From assembly GCA_965262785.1 (NCBI GenBank), contig OZ253559.1, positions 3,844,001 through 3,908,000 on the forward strand: a DNA stretch of 64,000 bases. The letters run 5' to 3'. The translations under genes and the position numbers were made by a program. This document shows positions 33,040 through 41,953 of the stretch, piece by piece (position 1 is the stretch's first letter; every line of letters starts with the position of its first letter). Source of the stretch: G965218495 sp965262785. GTDB lineage: Bacteria > Bacteroidota > Rhodothermia > Rhodothermales > Bin80. Below the pieces are notes generated by a model. The model was not told the origin of the DNA. It saw nothing but the letters and a program-made list of their open reading frames with translations, and ran no database searches.

Positions 33040-35139
33040 ATGATTCAGTTTGGGAACAGTTGGCTACTGCTCCTCCCGTGTGCTGCGCTGGCGCTGGCCG
33101 CCTCCGTTTTGGCCTATCGGTATAGCTCTTTTCGCCCGCCGACGCCGTGGCGAGTGGTCTTGCCGGCGCTTCGCTTTTGCGCCCTTTTCCTGTGCCTGGC
33201 CCTGCTGCTCCGGCCACTCTGGCACCACGATGTCAGACGCGAAGAGTTACCCGTCTTGGCCGTCTTGGTGGACGAAAGCCTCAGCATCGCGCGCCACGAC
33301 TCCGTGCTTCGGGCTGCGCTCCAGGCTCTGCCCACACTTGAGGCCGACGTAAGACTCTACGGGTTCAGCAGCAAACCTCGTGCCCTTAGTGCCGCGGACT
33401 CACTTAAGACCACAGGGGTGCGTACAGACATTGCCACCGCTCTCGCCACCATCCAAGCTGAGTTCGCCAGCAATCACCTGGCCGGCATCCTTCTTGTGAC
33501 TGACGGGCAGTATAACACGGGACGCAACCCGCTTTATGTAGCGGCCGAATTTTCCGTGCCCATACATACCATGGCGGTTGGAGACACCCTGGAGCAACGA
33601 GACATACAGATCCGGCGCTTGCTAACCAATGAGATTGGCTACGCTGGCACCAAAATGCCGGTCGATATTTCAATTCTGGCCTTAGGCTACGAGGACCAGC
33701 AGGTCGCAGTGTCCATTGCGCGCGGCGGCACCGTCCTGAGTACGATACGCACAAGGCTGCCAGCGGATGGCATCATTTTGCCGGTCAGCATGGAATACAC
33801 ACCGCCATCCGCCGGCCTGCATCAACTGACTGCAAGCATCTCACGCCTTGAGGGTGAAGCCACGCACGCAAACAACGTGGCTACGGTGCCCGTCAATATT
33901 CTGGAAAACCGGCAACGTGTGCTGCTGGTTGCGGGAGCGCCTCATCCAGACCTCGCAGCCATACACAGCATCCTCCGCCACGAAGAGGAGCGCGAAGTGA
34001 CAACCCGCGTACAAAAAGATGCGCAGACCTTTTACGAGGGACCACTTCCAGATTCGCTTGCGGCCTTTGACCTTATCGTCCTTGTAGGATTCCCTGGCTC
34101 CAATGCCAGTCCCCGTATAGCCCAACGTTTTGCCGCATCTGGGGCGCGCCTCTTCTTTGTGCTGACCCAAAAGACCAGCGTCGCCCTAATGCGTGACTTC
34201 CTTGGAGAGTCGCTGCCTGTGGTGCCGGTGCAAGGACGGTCTCTCTACGGAGAAGCAGCCTTTGAACTAACGCCATTGGGCAGGCAACATGCTACGCTGC
34301 AGGATTTACCACCCATATCCACGCTGCAGTTGCCCCCGATACTATTCAATGCAACGCGATGGCAAGTCAGCCCGGACGCTCGCGTTTTGGCACAGGCTAA
34401 CGTCGGAGGCATCAATGTGGATAGCCCCCTGCTAGTTGTCCGCAGTCGCGGCGGCATAAGATCTGCAGCACTGCTCGGGTCCGGCATGTGGCGATGGAAG
34501 AATCTTCCAGAAGACCTTGCCGACAGTGACGGATGGTGGCCTGCTCTTCTTGATAACTTGGCACAGTGGTTGTTAGCGCCGGAAGATAACCGCAGAGTTC
34601 GCGTCAGGCCGGTACAGCAGACATTTGCAGGTGGCGAGGCAGTCCAGTTTTCAGGCCAAGTCTACGACGAGAGTCTGCAGGACGTTGACGGCGCTTCCGT
34701 AGTCGTTGACGTCACCGCGCCGGACGGTACGCGATTCCCGTATACGCTGGCGGGCTTAGGCAACGGCCGCTATGCCGCGGACATTGGCACACTGCCGGAA
34801 GGATCGTATTCCTACGAAGTACGCGCACTGCGAGGTGAGGCCCCTCTTGGAATGGACACCGGCACCTTCACGGTCGGCGAACTGGTGCTGGAATACTCCG
34901 AAATGCGCGCCAATGTGCCACTCCTGCGCCAGATTGCTGATCGGTCGGGCGGGCGGTACCTGACAGTGCACGACATGGATGCACTTGAGCGCATACTTGC
35001 CGCGGACAGCTTATTTGTGCCAAGGCCTACCGTCGAGACTCGTGAACGCGCATTGTGGCAATGGCCGCTACTTCTCGCTCTCGTGCTAGCACTGCTCACC
35101 TCGGAATGGGTGCTGCGCAAGCGGGTTGGCATGGCATAG
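33040..35139 (+). CDS. Membrane-anchored VWA domain protein
   Basis: Integral membrane protein of 699 residues. Two N-terminal helices (residues ~7-25 and ~38-58) precede a von Willebrand A domain that starts at PVLAVLVDESLSI, with an intact metal site D78-x-S80-x-S82. Later blocks such as LAGILLVTDGQYNTGRNPL fit the rest of the domain. The region ~300-480 resembles a glutamine-amidotransferase-like fold, as in many large bacterial VWA membrane proteins. A C-terminal helix (WPLLLALVLALLTSEWVL) is followed by a short basic tail. VWA proteins of this layout are usually placed near aerotolerance-type or stress gene sets, but no such neighbours are present here. It ends 4 bp before the stop of the convergent mutS2. 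Function is not known. Confidence 0.85.
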   Translation: MIQFGNSWLLLLPCAALALAASVLAYRYSSFRPPTPWRVVLPALRFCALFLCLALLLRPLWHHDVRREELPVLAVLVDESLSIARHDSVLRAALQALPTLEADVRLYGFSSKPRALSAADSLKTTGVRTDIATALATIQAEFASNHLAGILLVTDGQYNTGRNPLYVAAEFSVPIHTMAVGDTLEQRDIQIRRLLTNEIGYAGTKMPVDISILALGYEDQQVAVSIARGGTVLSTIRTRLPADGIILPVSMEYTPPSAGLHQLTASISRLEGEATHANNVATVPVNILENRQRVLLVAGAPHPDLAAIHSILRHEEEREVTTRVQKDAQTFYEGPLPDSLAAFDLIVLVGFPGSNASPRIAQRFAASGARLFFVLTQKTSVALMRDFLGESLPVVPVQGRSLYGEAAFELTPLGRQHATLQDLPPISTLQLPPILFNATRWQVSPDARVLAQANVGGINVDSPLLVVRSRGGIRSAALLGSGMWRWKNLPEDLADSDGWWPALLDNLAQWLLAPEDNRRVRVRPVQQTFAGGEAVQFSGQVYDESLQDVDGASVVVDVTAPDGTRFPYTLAGLGNGRYAADIGTLPEGSYSYEVRALRGEAPLGMDTGTFTVGELVLEYSEMRANVPLLRQIADRSGGRYLTVHDMDALERILAADSLFVPRPTVETRERALWQWPLLLALVLALLTSEWVLRKRVGMA

Positions 35140-35143
35140 CACG

Positions 35144-37333
35144 CTACGCGAGGCGTATATAGGTCACGCTTGGATTGACCTGTGGCGAAGAAAACTCTTC
35201 CACCGCGCTCGACTCAGCCAGGTGTGTATGGATAGCCTCCCGGAGCGCACCCGTTCCTTTGCCATGGAGAATCTGCACAGCAGAAATGTTGGCCCGCACG
35301 GCGTTGTCAATCAGCTTTTCGACAGCCTGCACGGCATCCTGCACCCGGAATCCACGCAAATCCAATGCCACTCGCGAATCGTACGGTGTCTCTTTCATTG
35401 TGGGGCGTGCCTTGCACATTTGGGGCGCGGGCCGCAGGCGTTTTGCCGCAACTTTTGCACGCACTGATCCGAATGCAACCGTGACCTGGGTGCCTTCCAC
35501 CGCTAACACATCACCTTCGGTGGTTCCTCCATCAAGCACAACACGTGCGCCAACTGCAACAAACGCTGGCGCATACTCTTTGCGCGCTGCGCCCGGGTGC
35601 CGCTTTTTTGCCATCGACCGAGGCTTCTTGGAAGACTTGGTCCGGCTGGACACCTTGACACGAGGGCGCCTAAGGATTCGGCTTCGCACCAACCGCCCCT
35701 CCAGCGCCTGGAGTTTACTGGCAAGTGCCTTGCGCTGCTCTTGCACGGACAGCAGAAGCGACTCCAGCGAGACCTGAGTATGACCCAACAGCACACGCGC
35801 TTGTGCGAGTACGGCAGGGTCCAGCTCCAGCCTCTCCGCGATAAGAAAGGCGTATGACGAACCCGGTAAGCCCTGCCTAAAGCGAAATGTGGGGTTAAGC
35901 GATTTCCGATCAAACTCCATCGAGCCGTTCTCTACGCCGGCTGCGTTGTGCGCGAACGCTTTGAGTGTACCATGGTGGGTAGTTACTACGGTGCGTGCAC
36001 CAGCTTCGGTAAAACGCTCTAAGGCAGCCTGCGCCAGCGCAGCACCTTCGGCTGGATCCGTTCCAGTCCCTATCTCATCGACCAGGATCAGCGTACAGGG
36101 CCCCGCTTCAGCAACCATGGTGCCAAGTCCCTTCATGCGGGCACTAAACGTCGACAGATCCTGCTCAATGGACTGGTTGTCGCCAATCTCTACCATAACC
36201 TGGTCAAACAGGCACAGGTTGCTCTCCGGGTGAACGGGCACCGGCATGCCATAGGCAATCATGATGGATAGCAGACCCAGGGCCTTCATCGCCACCGTCT
36301 TGCCACCCGCATTGGGCCCGGTTATCACTAGTGTGCGCACCTCATCTCCCAGAGTAACATTAAATGGCACTACGGCATCCGGCGTCCCAAGGTGTAGCAG
36401 CAACGCGGGGCTCCGTCCCCTACGAATGTCGATGATGCCGCTTCGGTTGAGTTTTGGACATACGGCCTCCAGCCGCGAGGCCAGGCGCGCGATGGCCTGG
36501 AGCATGTCGAAATAACCCAAGCAGTCCAGGTTGATTCGAAGCGCTGTGCTATGCTCGCGTACCCGCGAGGCCGCTGCACGGAGAATGCGCTCGACCTCCC
36601 TACGCTCTTCCTCTTGGAGGAGCCGAACTTCGTTGTTTAATTCAAGGCAAGCTGCAGGCTCGATGTACACCGTCTGCCCCGTGGCAGAGGCGCCATGGAT
36701 GAAGCCCTTAACCTTTCGTTTGGCTTCCACGCGAATGGGTACGACCATACGCCCACCGCGAACGGTCGGAAGAGTTTCGGTGGCGTAGCCGCGACTATGG
36801 GCACCGCGCAAGACTGCCAAGAGCCGCGCGCGCAGTGCTTCCTTGCGGCGTCGAAGCGCGCTGCGAAGGCGGGTCAGCGTTTCCGAAGCGCTACTCCGTA
36901 CCTCGCCGCCAGGATCCAGCATGGCTTCTATATACTCCTCTAGCGGCTGCAGCACCGTAATTTGCGCAGTCCACTGCTTGAGCAACGGATACTCGGAGCC
37001 CGCAAACCAGGTGCGTAGCCGGCGCATCGCTCTGCAGACCCGGCGCAAATCCCATAGCTCGGTACCGGAAACGTACGCACCTTCAGGCGCGATGCGCTCA
37101 AGGGTACTCCGCACATCAACGAAGTCGTCTGTGGGCACCCCGCGCTGCATTTGGAAGATGCGCTGAAGTTCCGCGACGCGACCCAACCGGATGCGCACCT
37201 CCTCCAGCGTGCTTGCCGCCGTGATCTGGGCCAGTGCATCTTCGCCCAGCGAACCCAAGAGATGTCTACGAATAAATGCGCATACGACGTCGAAGCCCAG
37301 CGTGGCGTTTGCATGCGGCGGGTACGTCTTCAT
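35144..37333 (-). CDS. mutS2: MutS2-type ATPase/nuclease with C-terminal Smr domain
   Basis: Cytoplasmic MutS-family ATPase of 729 residues that in other bacteria suppresses recombination and/or acts on stalled or collided ribosomes. The Walker A loop (ITGPNAGGKT) is at ~337-346, the Walker B region LILVDEIGTGTDP follows ~65-70 residues later, and the switch VVTTHHGTLK is intact. A Lys/Arg-rich coiled region comes next, then the C-terminal Smr nuclease-like domain with LDLRGFRVQDAVQAVEKLID and the ILHGKGTGALR motif. It lacks the mismatch-recognition domain of MutS, as expected for MutS2. The N-terminus (MKTYPPHANATLGFDVV) is a typical start. It is convergent with the VWA gene with only 4 bp between stop codons, so transcripts must overlap. 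Divergent from the DUF885 gene. Confidence 0.95.
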   Translation of the reverse strand: MKTYPPHANATLGFDVVCAFIRRHLLGSLGEDALAQITAASTLEEVRIRLGRVAELQRIFQMQRGVPTDDFVDVRSTLERIAPEGAYVSGTELWDLRRVCRAMRRLRTWFAGSEYPLLKQWTAQITVLQPLEEYIEAMLDPGGEVRSSASETLTRLRSALRRRKEALRARLLAVLRGAHSRGYATETLPTVRGGRMVVPIRVEAKRKVKGFIHGASATGQTVYIEPAACLELNNEVRLLQEEERREVERILRAAASRVREHSTALRINLDCLGYFDMLQAIARLASRLEAVCPKLNRSGIIDIRRGRSPALLLHLGTPDAVVPFNVTLGDEVRTLVITGPNAGGKTVAMKALGLLSIMIAYGMPVPVHPESNLCLFDQVMVEIGDNQSIEQDLSTFSARMKGLGTMVAEAGPCTLILVDEIGTGTDPAEGAALAQAALERFTEAGARTVVTTHHGTLKAFAHNAAGVENGSMEFDRKSLNPTFRFRQGLPGSSYAFLIAERLELDPAVLAQARVLLGHTQVSLESLLLSVQEQRKALASKLQALEGRLVRSRILRRPRVKVSSRTKSSKKPRSMAKKRHPGAARKEYAPAFVAVGARVVLDGGTTEGDVLAVEGTQVTVAFGSVRAKVAAKRLRPAPQMCKARPTMKETPYDSRVALDLRGFRVQDAVQAVEKLIDNAVRANISAVQILHGKGTGALREAIHTHLAESSAVEEFSSPQVNPSVTYIRLA

Positions 37334-37419
37334 TGCGGCTGACTGCGGTGCATCATTGCAATTCCATACCTATTGTCGGCTCCAATGGCTACCTTTCGGC
37401 GGCCCACTACATGTAAGCT

Positions 37420-39072
37420 ATGCAGGATAATAAAGTTACTGTCGCACTTTTTGCCTGCATAATAGCAGCGTGCACATCGTCAGCACCTGAGTTAACCCAG
37501 AGTCCACCCGCAAGCCACGCGGAATTGGTAGAATTTTTCATTGAATGGCGGGCCTTTAATGCACCTGGGATGATTGATGGCGTTCCGGAATACTCCGAAG
37601 CGGCCATGGAAGCCCAACACGCTGCACTAGCGGGCTGGCGGGCCACGCTTGCAAGTTGCGACACTACTGGTTGGAGCGTTGCAGAGCAGGTTGACTGGTA
37701 CCTCGTATGGGCTGAAATGAATGGGCTGGAGTTTGACCACCGCGTACTACAGCCGTGGGAGCGCGATCCGGCGTTTTATGTATGGTTCTTTCCGTCACCA
37801 ACGGATGTGCCCGAGCGCGAGGGTCCTACGATCCATGGAGCCATTGAGCTTTCCCGTTTCCAGTGGCCCTTGTCCGCAGATGCTGCTGCGGAGATCGCTG
37901 AACGCCTGCGCGCAATGGAACCTCTATATGCCGCGGCACGCACAAACTTGACCGGAGACGCCCGGGACCTCTGGGCTACCTCGGAACGGTCGATCCGCGA
38001 GCAGAGCGCAAATCTGGCTCAGCTTGCTGCCAACGTGCAAGCTGCGCATCCTAGCCTTGGGGCTGCTGCGCAGGAAGCTCAGGCGGCTTCGGACTCGTTT
38101 GCTGCATGGATCGAGGCCCAACTGCCGTTGAAGGCCGGACCATCTGGCATAGGCAAGGAGAATCACACCTGGAAGCTCCAAAACGTACACCTGCTCCCCT
38201 ACTCCTGGGAAGACGAGGTCCTGATCATGGCGCGGGAGCTTGCCCGCGCGCATGCGGCACTGCGCCTTGAGGAGCACCGCAACCGGGCGCTGCCAGCACT
38301 TTCGCGCATAGCGTCGGCCGAGGAATACGATGTAAGGCTAAATGCTGCCGTAGCTGAGTACATGTCATTTCTGACCGAGAATGAGGTGGTCCCAATCAAG
38401 GATTATATGAACCACGCCCTGCGAGAGCGTATCGGGTCGTTTGTCCCTTCAGACGGGCTGCGCGGCTTCTTTTCAGAGATCACCTACCGCGATCCCATTG
38501 TGATGCGCACGCACCACTACCACTGGTTCGACCTTGCGCGAATGCGCGAAGAGCCGCACCCTAGCCGAGTCAGGCAGACGCCGCTTCTTTACAACGCATT
38601 CGACTCGCGCGCAGAGGGTATGGCAACCGGAATGGAGGAAATGATGATGCACGCCGGACTACTCGACGATCGCCCGCTTGCTCGGGAGCTCGTTTGGATC
38701 CTCTTGGCGCAACGAGCTGCGCGCGGCCTGGGCGGGTTGTACCAACACGGGCTACAGATGACATTCGATGAGGCAACCGTTTTTGCTTCCAAGTGGACAC
38801 CCTGGGGACTACTCCCGGCGAACGGAAGTACAATTCAGCACGAGGAGCAATTCTACCTGCAGCAGCCTGCTTATGGGACGAGCTATGTCATCGGCAAGAT
38901 TGAAATAGAGCACCTCATCGCGGAATATGCGCGGCAGCGAAAAGGAGAATTCGTGTTGTCTACCTTCATGGATGACTTCAACCGGGCGGGTGTCATTCCC
39001 ACGACGCTTATCCATTGGGAGCTTACCGGTGACAAGTCCCGACTCCTGCGTGCCATTGGGCAGGCGGAGTAG
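37420..39072 (+). CDS. DUF885 family lipoprotein (putative peptidase-like)
   Basis: Exported lipoprotein of 550 residues. The N-terminus is a lipoprotein signal ending in ACIIAAC-TSSAP, with lipid attachment at about residue 18. It then matches the DUF885 family, a mostly helical fold related to metallocarboxypeptidases and found widely in Bacteroidota. The signature stretch appears as RAEGMATGMEEMMMHAGLLDD (the usual EGWALY-type position carries EGMATG), followed by an Asp/Arg-rich helix and, further on, QQPAYGTSYVIGKIEI, which corresponds to the family QPGxAxSYxxG block. Catalysis has not been shown for most members, so I do not assign a reaction. It is divergent from mutS2 (86 bp apart) and is followed by a 600-bp gap up to the insertion element. 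Confidence 0.78.
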   Translation: MQDNKVTVALFACIIAACTSSAPELTQSPPASHAELVEFFIEWRAFNAPGMIDGVPEYSEAAMEAQHAALAGWRATLASCDTTGWSVAEQVDWYLVWAEMNGLEFDHRVLQPWERDPAFYVWFFPSPTDVPEREGPTIHGAIELSRFQWPLSADAAAEIAERLRAMEPLYAAARTNLTGDARDLWATSERSIREQSANLAQLAANVQAAHPSLGAAAQEAQAASDSFAAWIEAQLPLKAGPSGIGKENHTWKLQNVHLLPYSWEDEVLIMARELARAHAALRLEEHRNRALPALSRIASAEEYDVRLNAAVAEYMSFLTENEVVPIKDYMNHALRERIGSFVPSDGLRGFFSEITYRDPIVMRTHHYHWFDLARMREEPHPSRVRQTPLLYNAFDSRAEGMATGMEEMMMHAGLLDDRPLARELVWILLAQRAARGLGGLYQHGLQMTFDEATVFASKWTPWGLLPANGSTIQHEEQFYLQQPAYGTSYVIGKIEIEHLIAEYARQRKGEFVLSTFMDDFNRAGVIPTTLIHWELTGDKSRLLRAIGQAE

Positions 39073-39671
39073 CCTCGTTTGCTGCCGAAGGGTGTGGAGC
39101 GGAGAAAGGCTTTGCAGCTCCTTGCCATCTGCGCGAATCCTACTGCGCTTGTGCCTCGCACTCGTATCCAGGCCAGTTTTCAGCACTATGCCGTACTCGC
39201 ACTCAGGATCGAATGCGCCATTAGCATGGCGTCAATTCTATGGGCCCGGTCCACATACCGGGCACTGGCCTGCGGCGCCCTTCGCACCAGGAATAGCCCT
39301 CATCCAGCATCATGCGACATGCTATGGCTCGCTGTAGAGGAACCCATTCCCACACAGGTCCATGCACTGCTGGGTCCCAAAACTGACGTGCGACAAATCC
39401 CAGGCTGCCAGATTCGTTCGTTGGTGCAATTCCACTGACAAACGCTGCCCGATCGCTGAGCCAGTTGCTTCTGCCTAGGACACACACTCAGTCATATTCG
39501 GCTTCGCCCTCGATTACTATGTTCAGTACAATAGTGACCCACCATTTGCCTCATCCCGCAGCGCTTTCGAGGAACTTGCGGCGAGCAGCAAGGGATCGCA
39601 CAAATTCAAGTTGGGAATTGGAGAGTTGCTGTGGAGGTGGACCCTAGCCTCCACCACTCCTTTCCAACCAT
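39073..39671. other. Gap left of the insertion element, no supported gene
   Basis: About 600 bp between the DUF885 gene and the first gene of the IS256-type element. A GTGGAGG/CCTCCAC hairpin at 39631-39654 lies just upstream of that gene and may belong to the element (leader or terminus). No clear long terminal inverted repeat could be matched with the right flank. A roughly 70-codon open frame (about 39480-39706) without a start is visible but not recognised. Confidence 0.45.
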
Positions 39672-40640
39672 ATGAACCCCTCACAGCCTGTTTTGGGGAG
39701 CACTGAGGCGCCTGCAGACGCCCAGATCAATCCCTCCGGTGACTCGCGGCGGCTTCTGATGAAGCTCTGCACGCACATACTGCAACAATTGACCACCGAC
39801 TGGCCCATTCCGGCAGCGCAGCAGCAGCCGGCGCCACCGCCCGTAGTGATCAAGGCTTCTGCTGCGGCGCAGGACACAAAGCCAGACTCGGCGCAGTTGA
39901 ATGAAGCGTGGCAGCTGTTGCATTCGCGCAGTCTGCAAGACGACCCGATCGTTGCGATCTGGCTGCGCGGGCTGTGCCCACGCGGCGTTAACATCGTTCT
40001 TGGAGCGGGTCTGACCATCACGGGCTATCGCCGCATACTTGGCCTTGTAGCGTGCTACCCTGAAAACGTCTCTGCTCTTACGTCCTTTGTGCAGTCGCTG
40101 TGCGATCGTGGTCTTTCGGCCGCCGATGGGCTGCTCTGTGTGCTGCCCAGCAGTACGGGACTTCAATCGGCGGTGCGCCAGGTGTTCGGCGCCAAGGTCG
40201 CTATACAGCGCTGTCTCAATTCGCTGTTGGATCAAATCACCTGCGGTCTTCCGGAAGACCTTGTTCCTGTGTATCGCAATCGCCTCCGCCAGGCATGGAA
40301 TGGGTTCGATGCCCGGGAAGCTGAACGCGCACTCACCCGTATTCACCAGGACTTGACGCGCGTCAATCGGTCCGCAGCGAAGGTTTTATGGGAGGGCCTG
40401 GAGCAATCTCTGACGATTCAACGTACGGGCATGCTGCTCAAGCTCGACCGGGGGCTACGCGTGATGCGCTTCATGGATGCCATCAGTCGCAGGTTGCAGA
40501 CCCCGGCCAGCGCCGTTTTCCAGCAACGCGAACAGATGGCACTGGCACTGTTGGAACACGAGGCTCATCTGCGCCGTGTGGCCCATGCGGCCCATCTGCC
40601 ACAACTTCGTGAGATTCTCATCAACCTCAACGCCGTATGA
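39672..40640 (+). CDS. Catalytically inactive IS256-transposase-like protein (companion of the transposase)
   Basis: 322-residue protein without an obvious name. From residue ~93 it aligns with the catalytic core of the transposase encoded next: ILGLVACYPENVSALTSFVQ with VLGFAESRTENSAQVESLLQ, LLCVLPSSTGLQSAVRQVFG with LLVQVDGSRGLRKGISAVFG, plus AIQRC, LRQAW and EGLEQSLTI. The three catalytic positions are changed: D179 corresponds to R99, D239 to P159 and E351 to D269. The transposase CQWHK motif is also lost (here CLNSL). The N-terminal ~90 residues differ from the transposase: they lack its DNA-binding region and contain a Pro/Gln/Ala-rich linker (AAQQQPAPPPVV). The frame is clean over 322 codons, so it is maintained rather than decaying. 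It ends in ATGA overlapping the transposase start, so translation is coupled. A regulatory or structural subunit is my inference. Confidence 0.8.
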   Translation: MNPSQPVLGSTEAPADAQINPSGDSRRLLMKLCTHILQQLTTDWPIPAAQQQPAPPPVVIKASAAAQDTKPDSAQLNEAWQLLHSRSLQDDPIVAIWLRGLCPRGVNIVLGAGLTITGYRRILGLVACYPENVSALTSFVQSLCDRGLSAADGLLCVLPSSTGLQSAVRQVFGAKVAIQRCLNSLLDQITCGLPEDLVPVYRNRLRQAWNGFDAREAERALTRIHQDLTRVNRSAAKVLWEGLEQSLTIQRTGMLLKLDRGLRVMRFMDAISRRLQTPASAVFQQREQMALALLEHEAHLRRVAHAAHLPQLREILINLNAV

Positions 40641-41953
40641 TGACCCATACCCCTATGCTGGATCAATCACTCATCGAGGACCTTCGCGGGCTTGCGCAAA
40701 GGAATTTCATCGGCCTGGCCAGCTGCCTTGGAAGTCTTGATCATCTTCTTACCAAGATGGCCACATGGGTCATGGAAGCCGAGGCCCACTTCATATGCGG
40801 CGCACGTGGGAAGCACCATAAGACCGGCTTTCAGCGCTGGGGGGCGAATCCGGGTTCCATCCGCGTCGGTTTGGAGCGCATTGCGGTCCGCGTTCCGCGC
40901 GTGCGGAATGTACGAACCCGAAAGGAGCGTCCTCTGCAAACGTACCGCCTCTTGCGCGAGCGTGGGCTTATGGACCGGGAAAGCGTGGTAAGAAGGTTGC
41001 TGTGTGGACTGTCGCGGCGCAATTACAGGCAGGCGGCCCAAGTCTTCACCGATAGTCTGGGGTTGAGTGCCAGCAGCATAGGCAACGCCTTCATAACGCA
41101 GACGGCAGCGCTACTGGAGGCATTTGAGACGCGCCGCTTCGATCAGCACACCTTTGCGGTGCTCCTGCTTGATGGCAAGTATTTGGCTGGTATGCAGATG
41201 ACCGTAGCGATGGGCATCACGACCGAGGGCGAGAAGGTCGTACTGGGCTTTGCGGAAAGCCGTACCGAGAACAGTGCGCAGGTGGAGTCGCTGCTGCAGG
41301 ATCTGTTGCGTCGGGGCTTCACCCATACCGACAAGCTGTTGGTGCAGGTGGACGGCAGCCGCGGGCTTCGCAAGGGGATCAGCGCGGTGTTTGGGGATGC
41401 GGTCGAATTCCAGCGCTGCCAGTGGCACAAGCGTACCAATGTGACGCGTCACATCAAAAGCAAGCCAGCGGCCACGCAAATGAAGCGCCGGCTTCAGGCG
41501 GCTTGGGAACTGCCCACGTACGCGGAGGCACGGGCGGCGCTTGCGTCGCTGCATGAAGCGCTGCAGCGATCGTGTCCGAAAGCCGCACGCAGTCTGGAGG
41601 AGGGTTTGGAGGATACGCTGACGCTTCACCGGTTGGGGGTGCGGAACCAGGCTGTCAGAGACAGCCTGAAGACGACGAACATCATCGAGAACCTCAACAG
41701 CATTATTGCGAACCGATCACGGAACGTGAAGCGCTGGGGATCATCGGGGATGCGTCAGCGCTGGTGCGGGGCGATATTCATGCAGTACGAGTCGAATCTG
41801 AAGCCGATACGCCGGGAGGACATGAAGGAGCTGACCCAGGTCCTGAGCACCTCCGGGGGTCGATGGGTTAGTGGGGATTCGGTCTGCCAGCCCCAGGGGG
41901 CTGCAAAGGCAACACCTGCCGCTGGATGCCACAGCGCAGTAGTGCGCTGCTGA
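40637..41953 (+). CDS. IS256 family (Mutator) transposase
   Basis: DDE transposase of 438 residues that carries out cut-and-paste or copy-out transposition of the element. N-terminal half (~1-165) contains a helical DNA-binding region with RGKHHKTGFQRWGANPGSI and the conserved RVPRVRN block. The RNaseH-like core has D179 in LLLDGKYLAG, D239 in VQVDGSRGL and E351 in TTNIIENLNS, followed by NRSRNVKRWGS, all typical of the family. A CQWHKRTNV motif (residues 261-269) corresponds to the C..H element of the insertion domain. The ATG at 40637 overlaps the stop of the companion gene (ATGA), and a second ATG follows at once. The C-terminal ~30 residues after STSGGRW are low in conservation. It looks intact and potentially active. 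Confidence 0.93.
   Translation: MMTHTPMLDQSLIEDLRGLAQRNFIGLASCLGSLDHLLTKMATWVMEAEAHFICGARGKHHKTGFQRWGANPGSIRVGLERIAVRVPRVRNVRTRKERPLQTYRLLRERGLMDRESVVRRLLCGLSRRNYRQAAQVFTDSLGLSASSIGNAFITQTAALLEAFETRRFDQHTFAVLLLDGKYLAGMQMTVAMGITTEGEKVVLGFAESRTENSAQVESLLQDLLRRGFTHTDKLLVQVDGSRGLRKGISAVFGDAVEFQRCQWHKRTNVTRHIKSKPAATQMKRRLQAAWELPTYAEARAALASLHEALQRSCPKAARSLEEGLEDTLTLHRLGVRNQAVRDSLKTTNIIENLNSIIANRSRNVKRWGSSGMRQRWCGAIFMQYESNLKPIRREDMKELTQVLSTSGGRWVSGDSVCQPQGAAKATPAAGCHSAVVRC

Larger units (their letters stand above)
39672..41953 (+). mobile_element. IS256-type insertion element with two coupled transposase-like genes (ends not defined)
   Basis: Two genes, 39672-40640 and 40637-41953, overlap by 4 bp and both belong to the IS256/Mutator transposase fold. 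The second has an intact D-D-E triad, the first does not. The listed limits are those of the genes; the true ends should lie further out. I searched both flanks by eye and found only a hairpin on the left and no convincing terminal inverted repeats or target-site duplication. The gene order, overlap and shared strand indicate one unit. Confidence 0.75.

Noticed and set aside
39631..39654. Hairpin GTGGAGG/CCTCCAC as left end of the insertion element
   Set aside because: No matching inverted copy found right of the transposase, so it is not called a terminal repeat.
39480..39706. Plus-strand open frame just left of the insertion element (FGFALDYYVQYNSDPP...)
   Set aside because: About 70 codons, no start codon, overlaps the first element gene in another frame; could be debris but cannot be identified.
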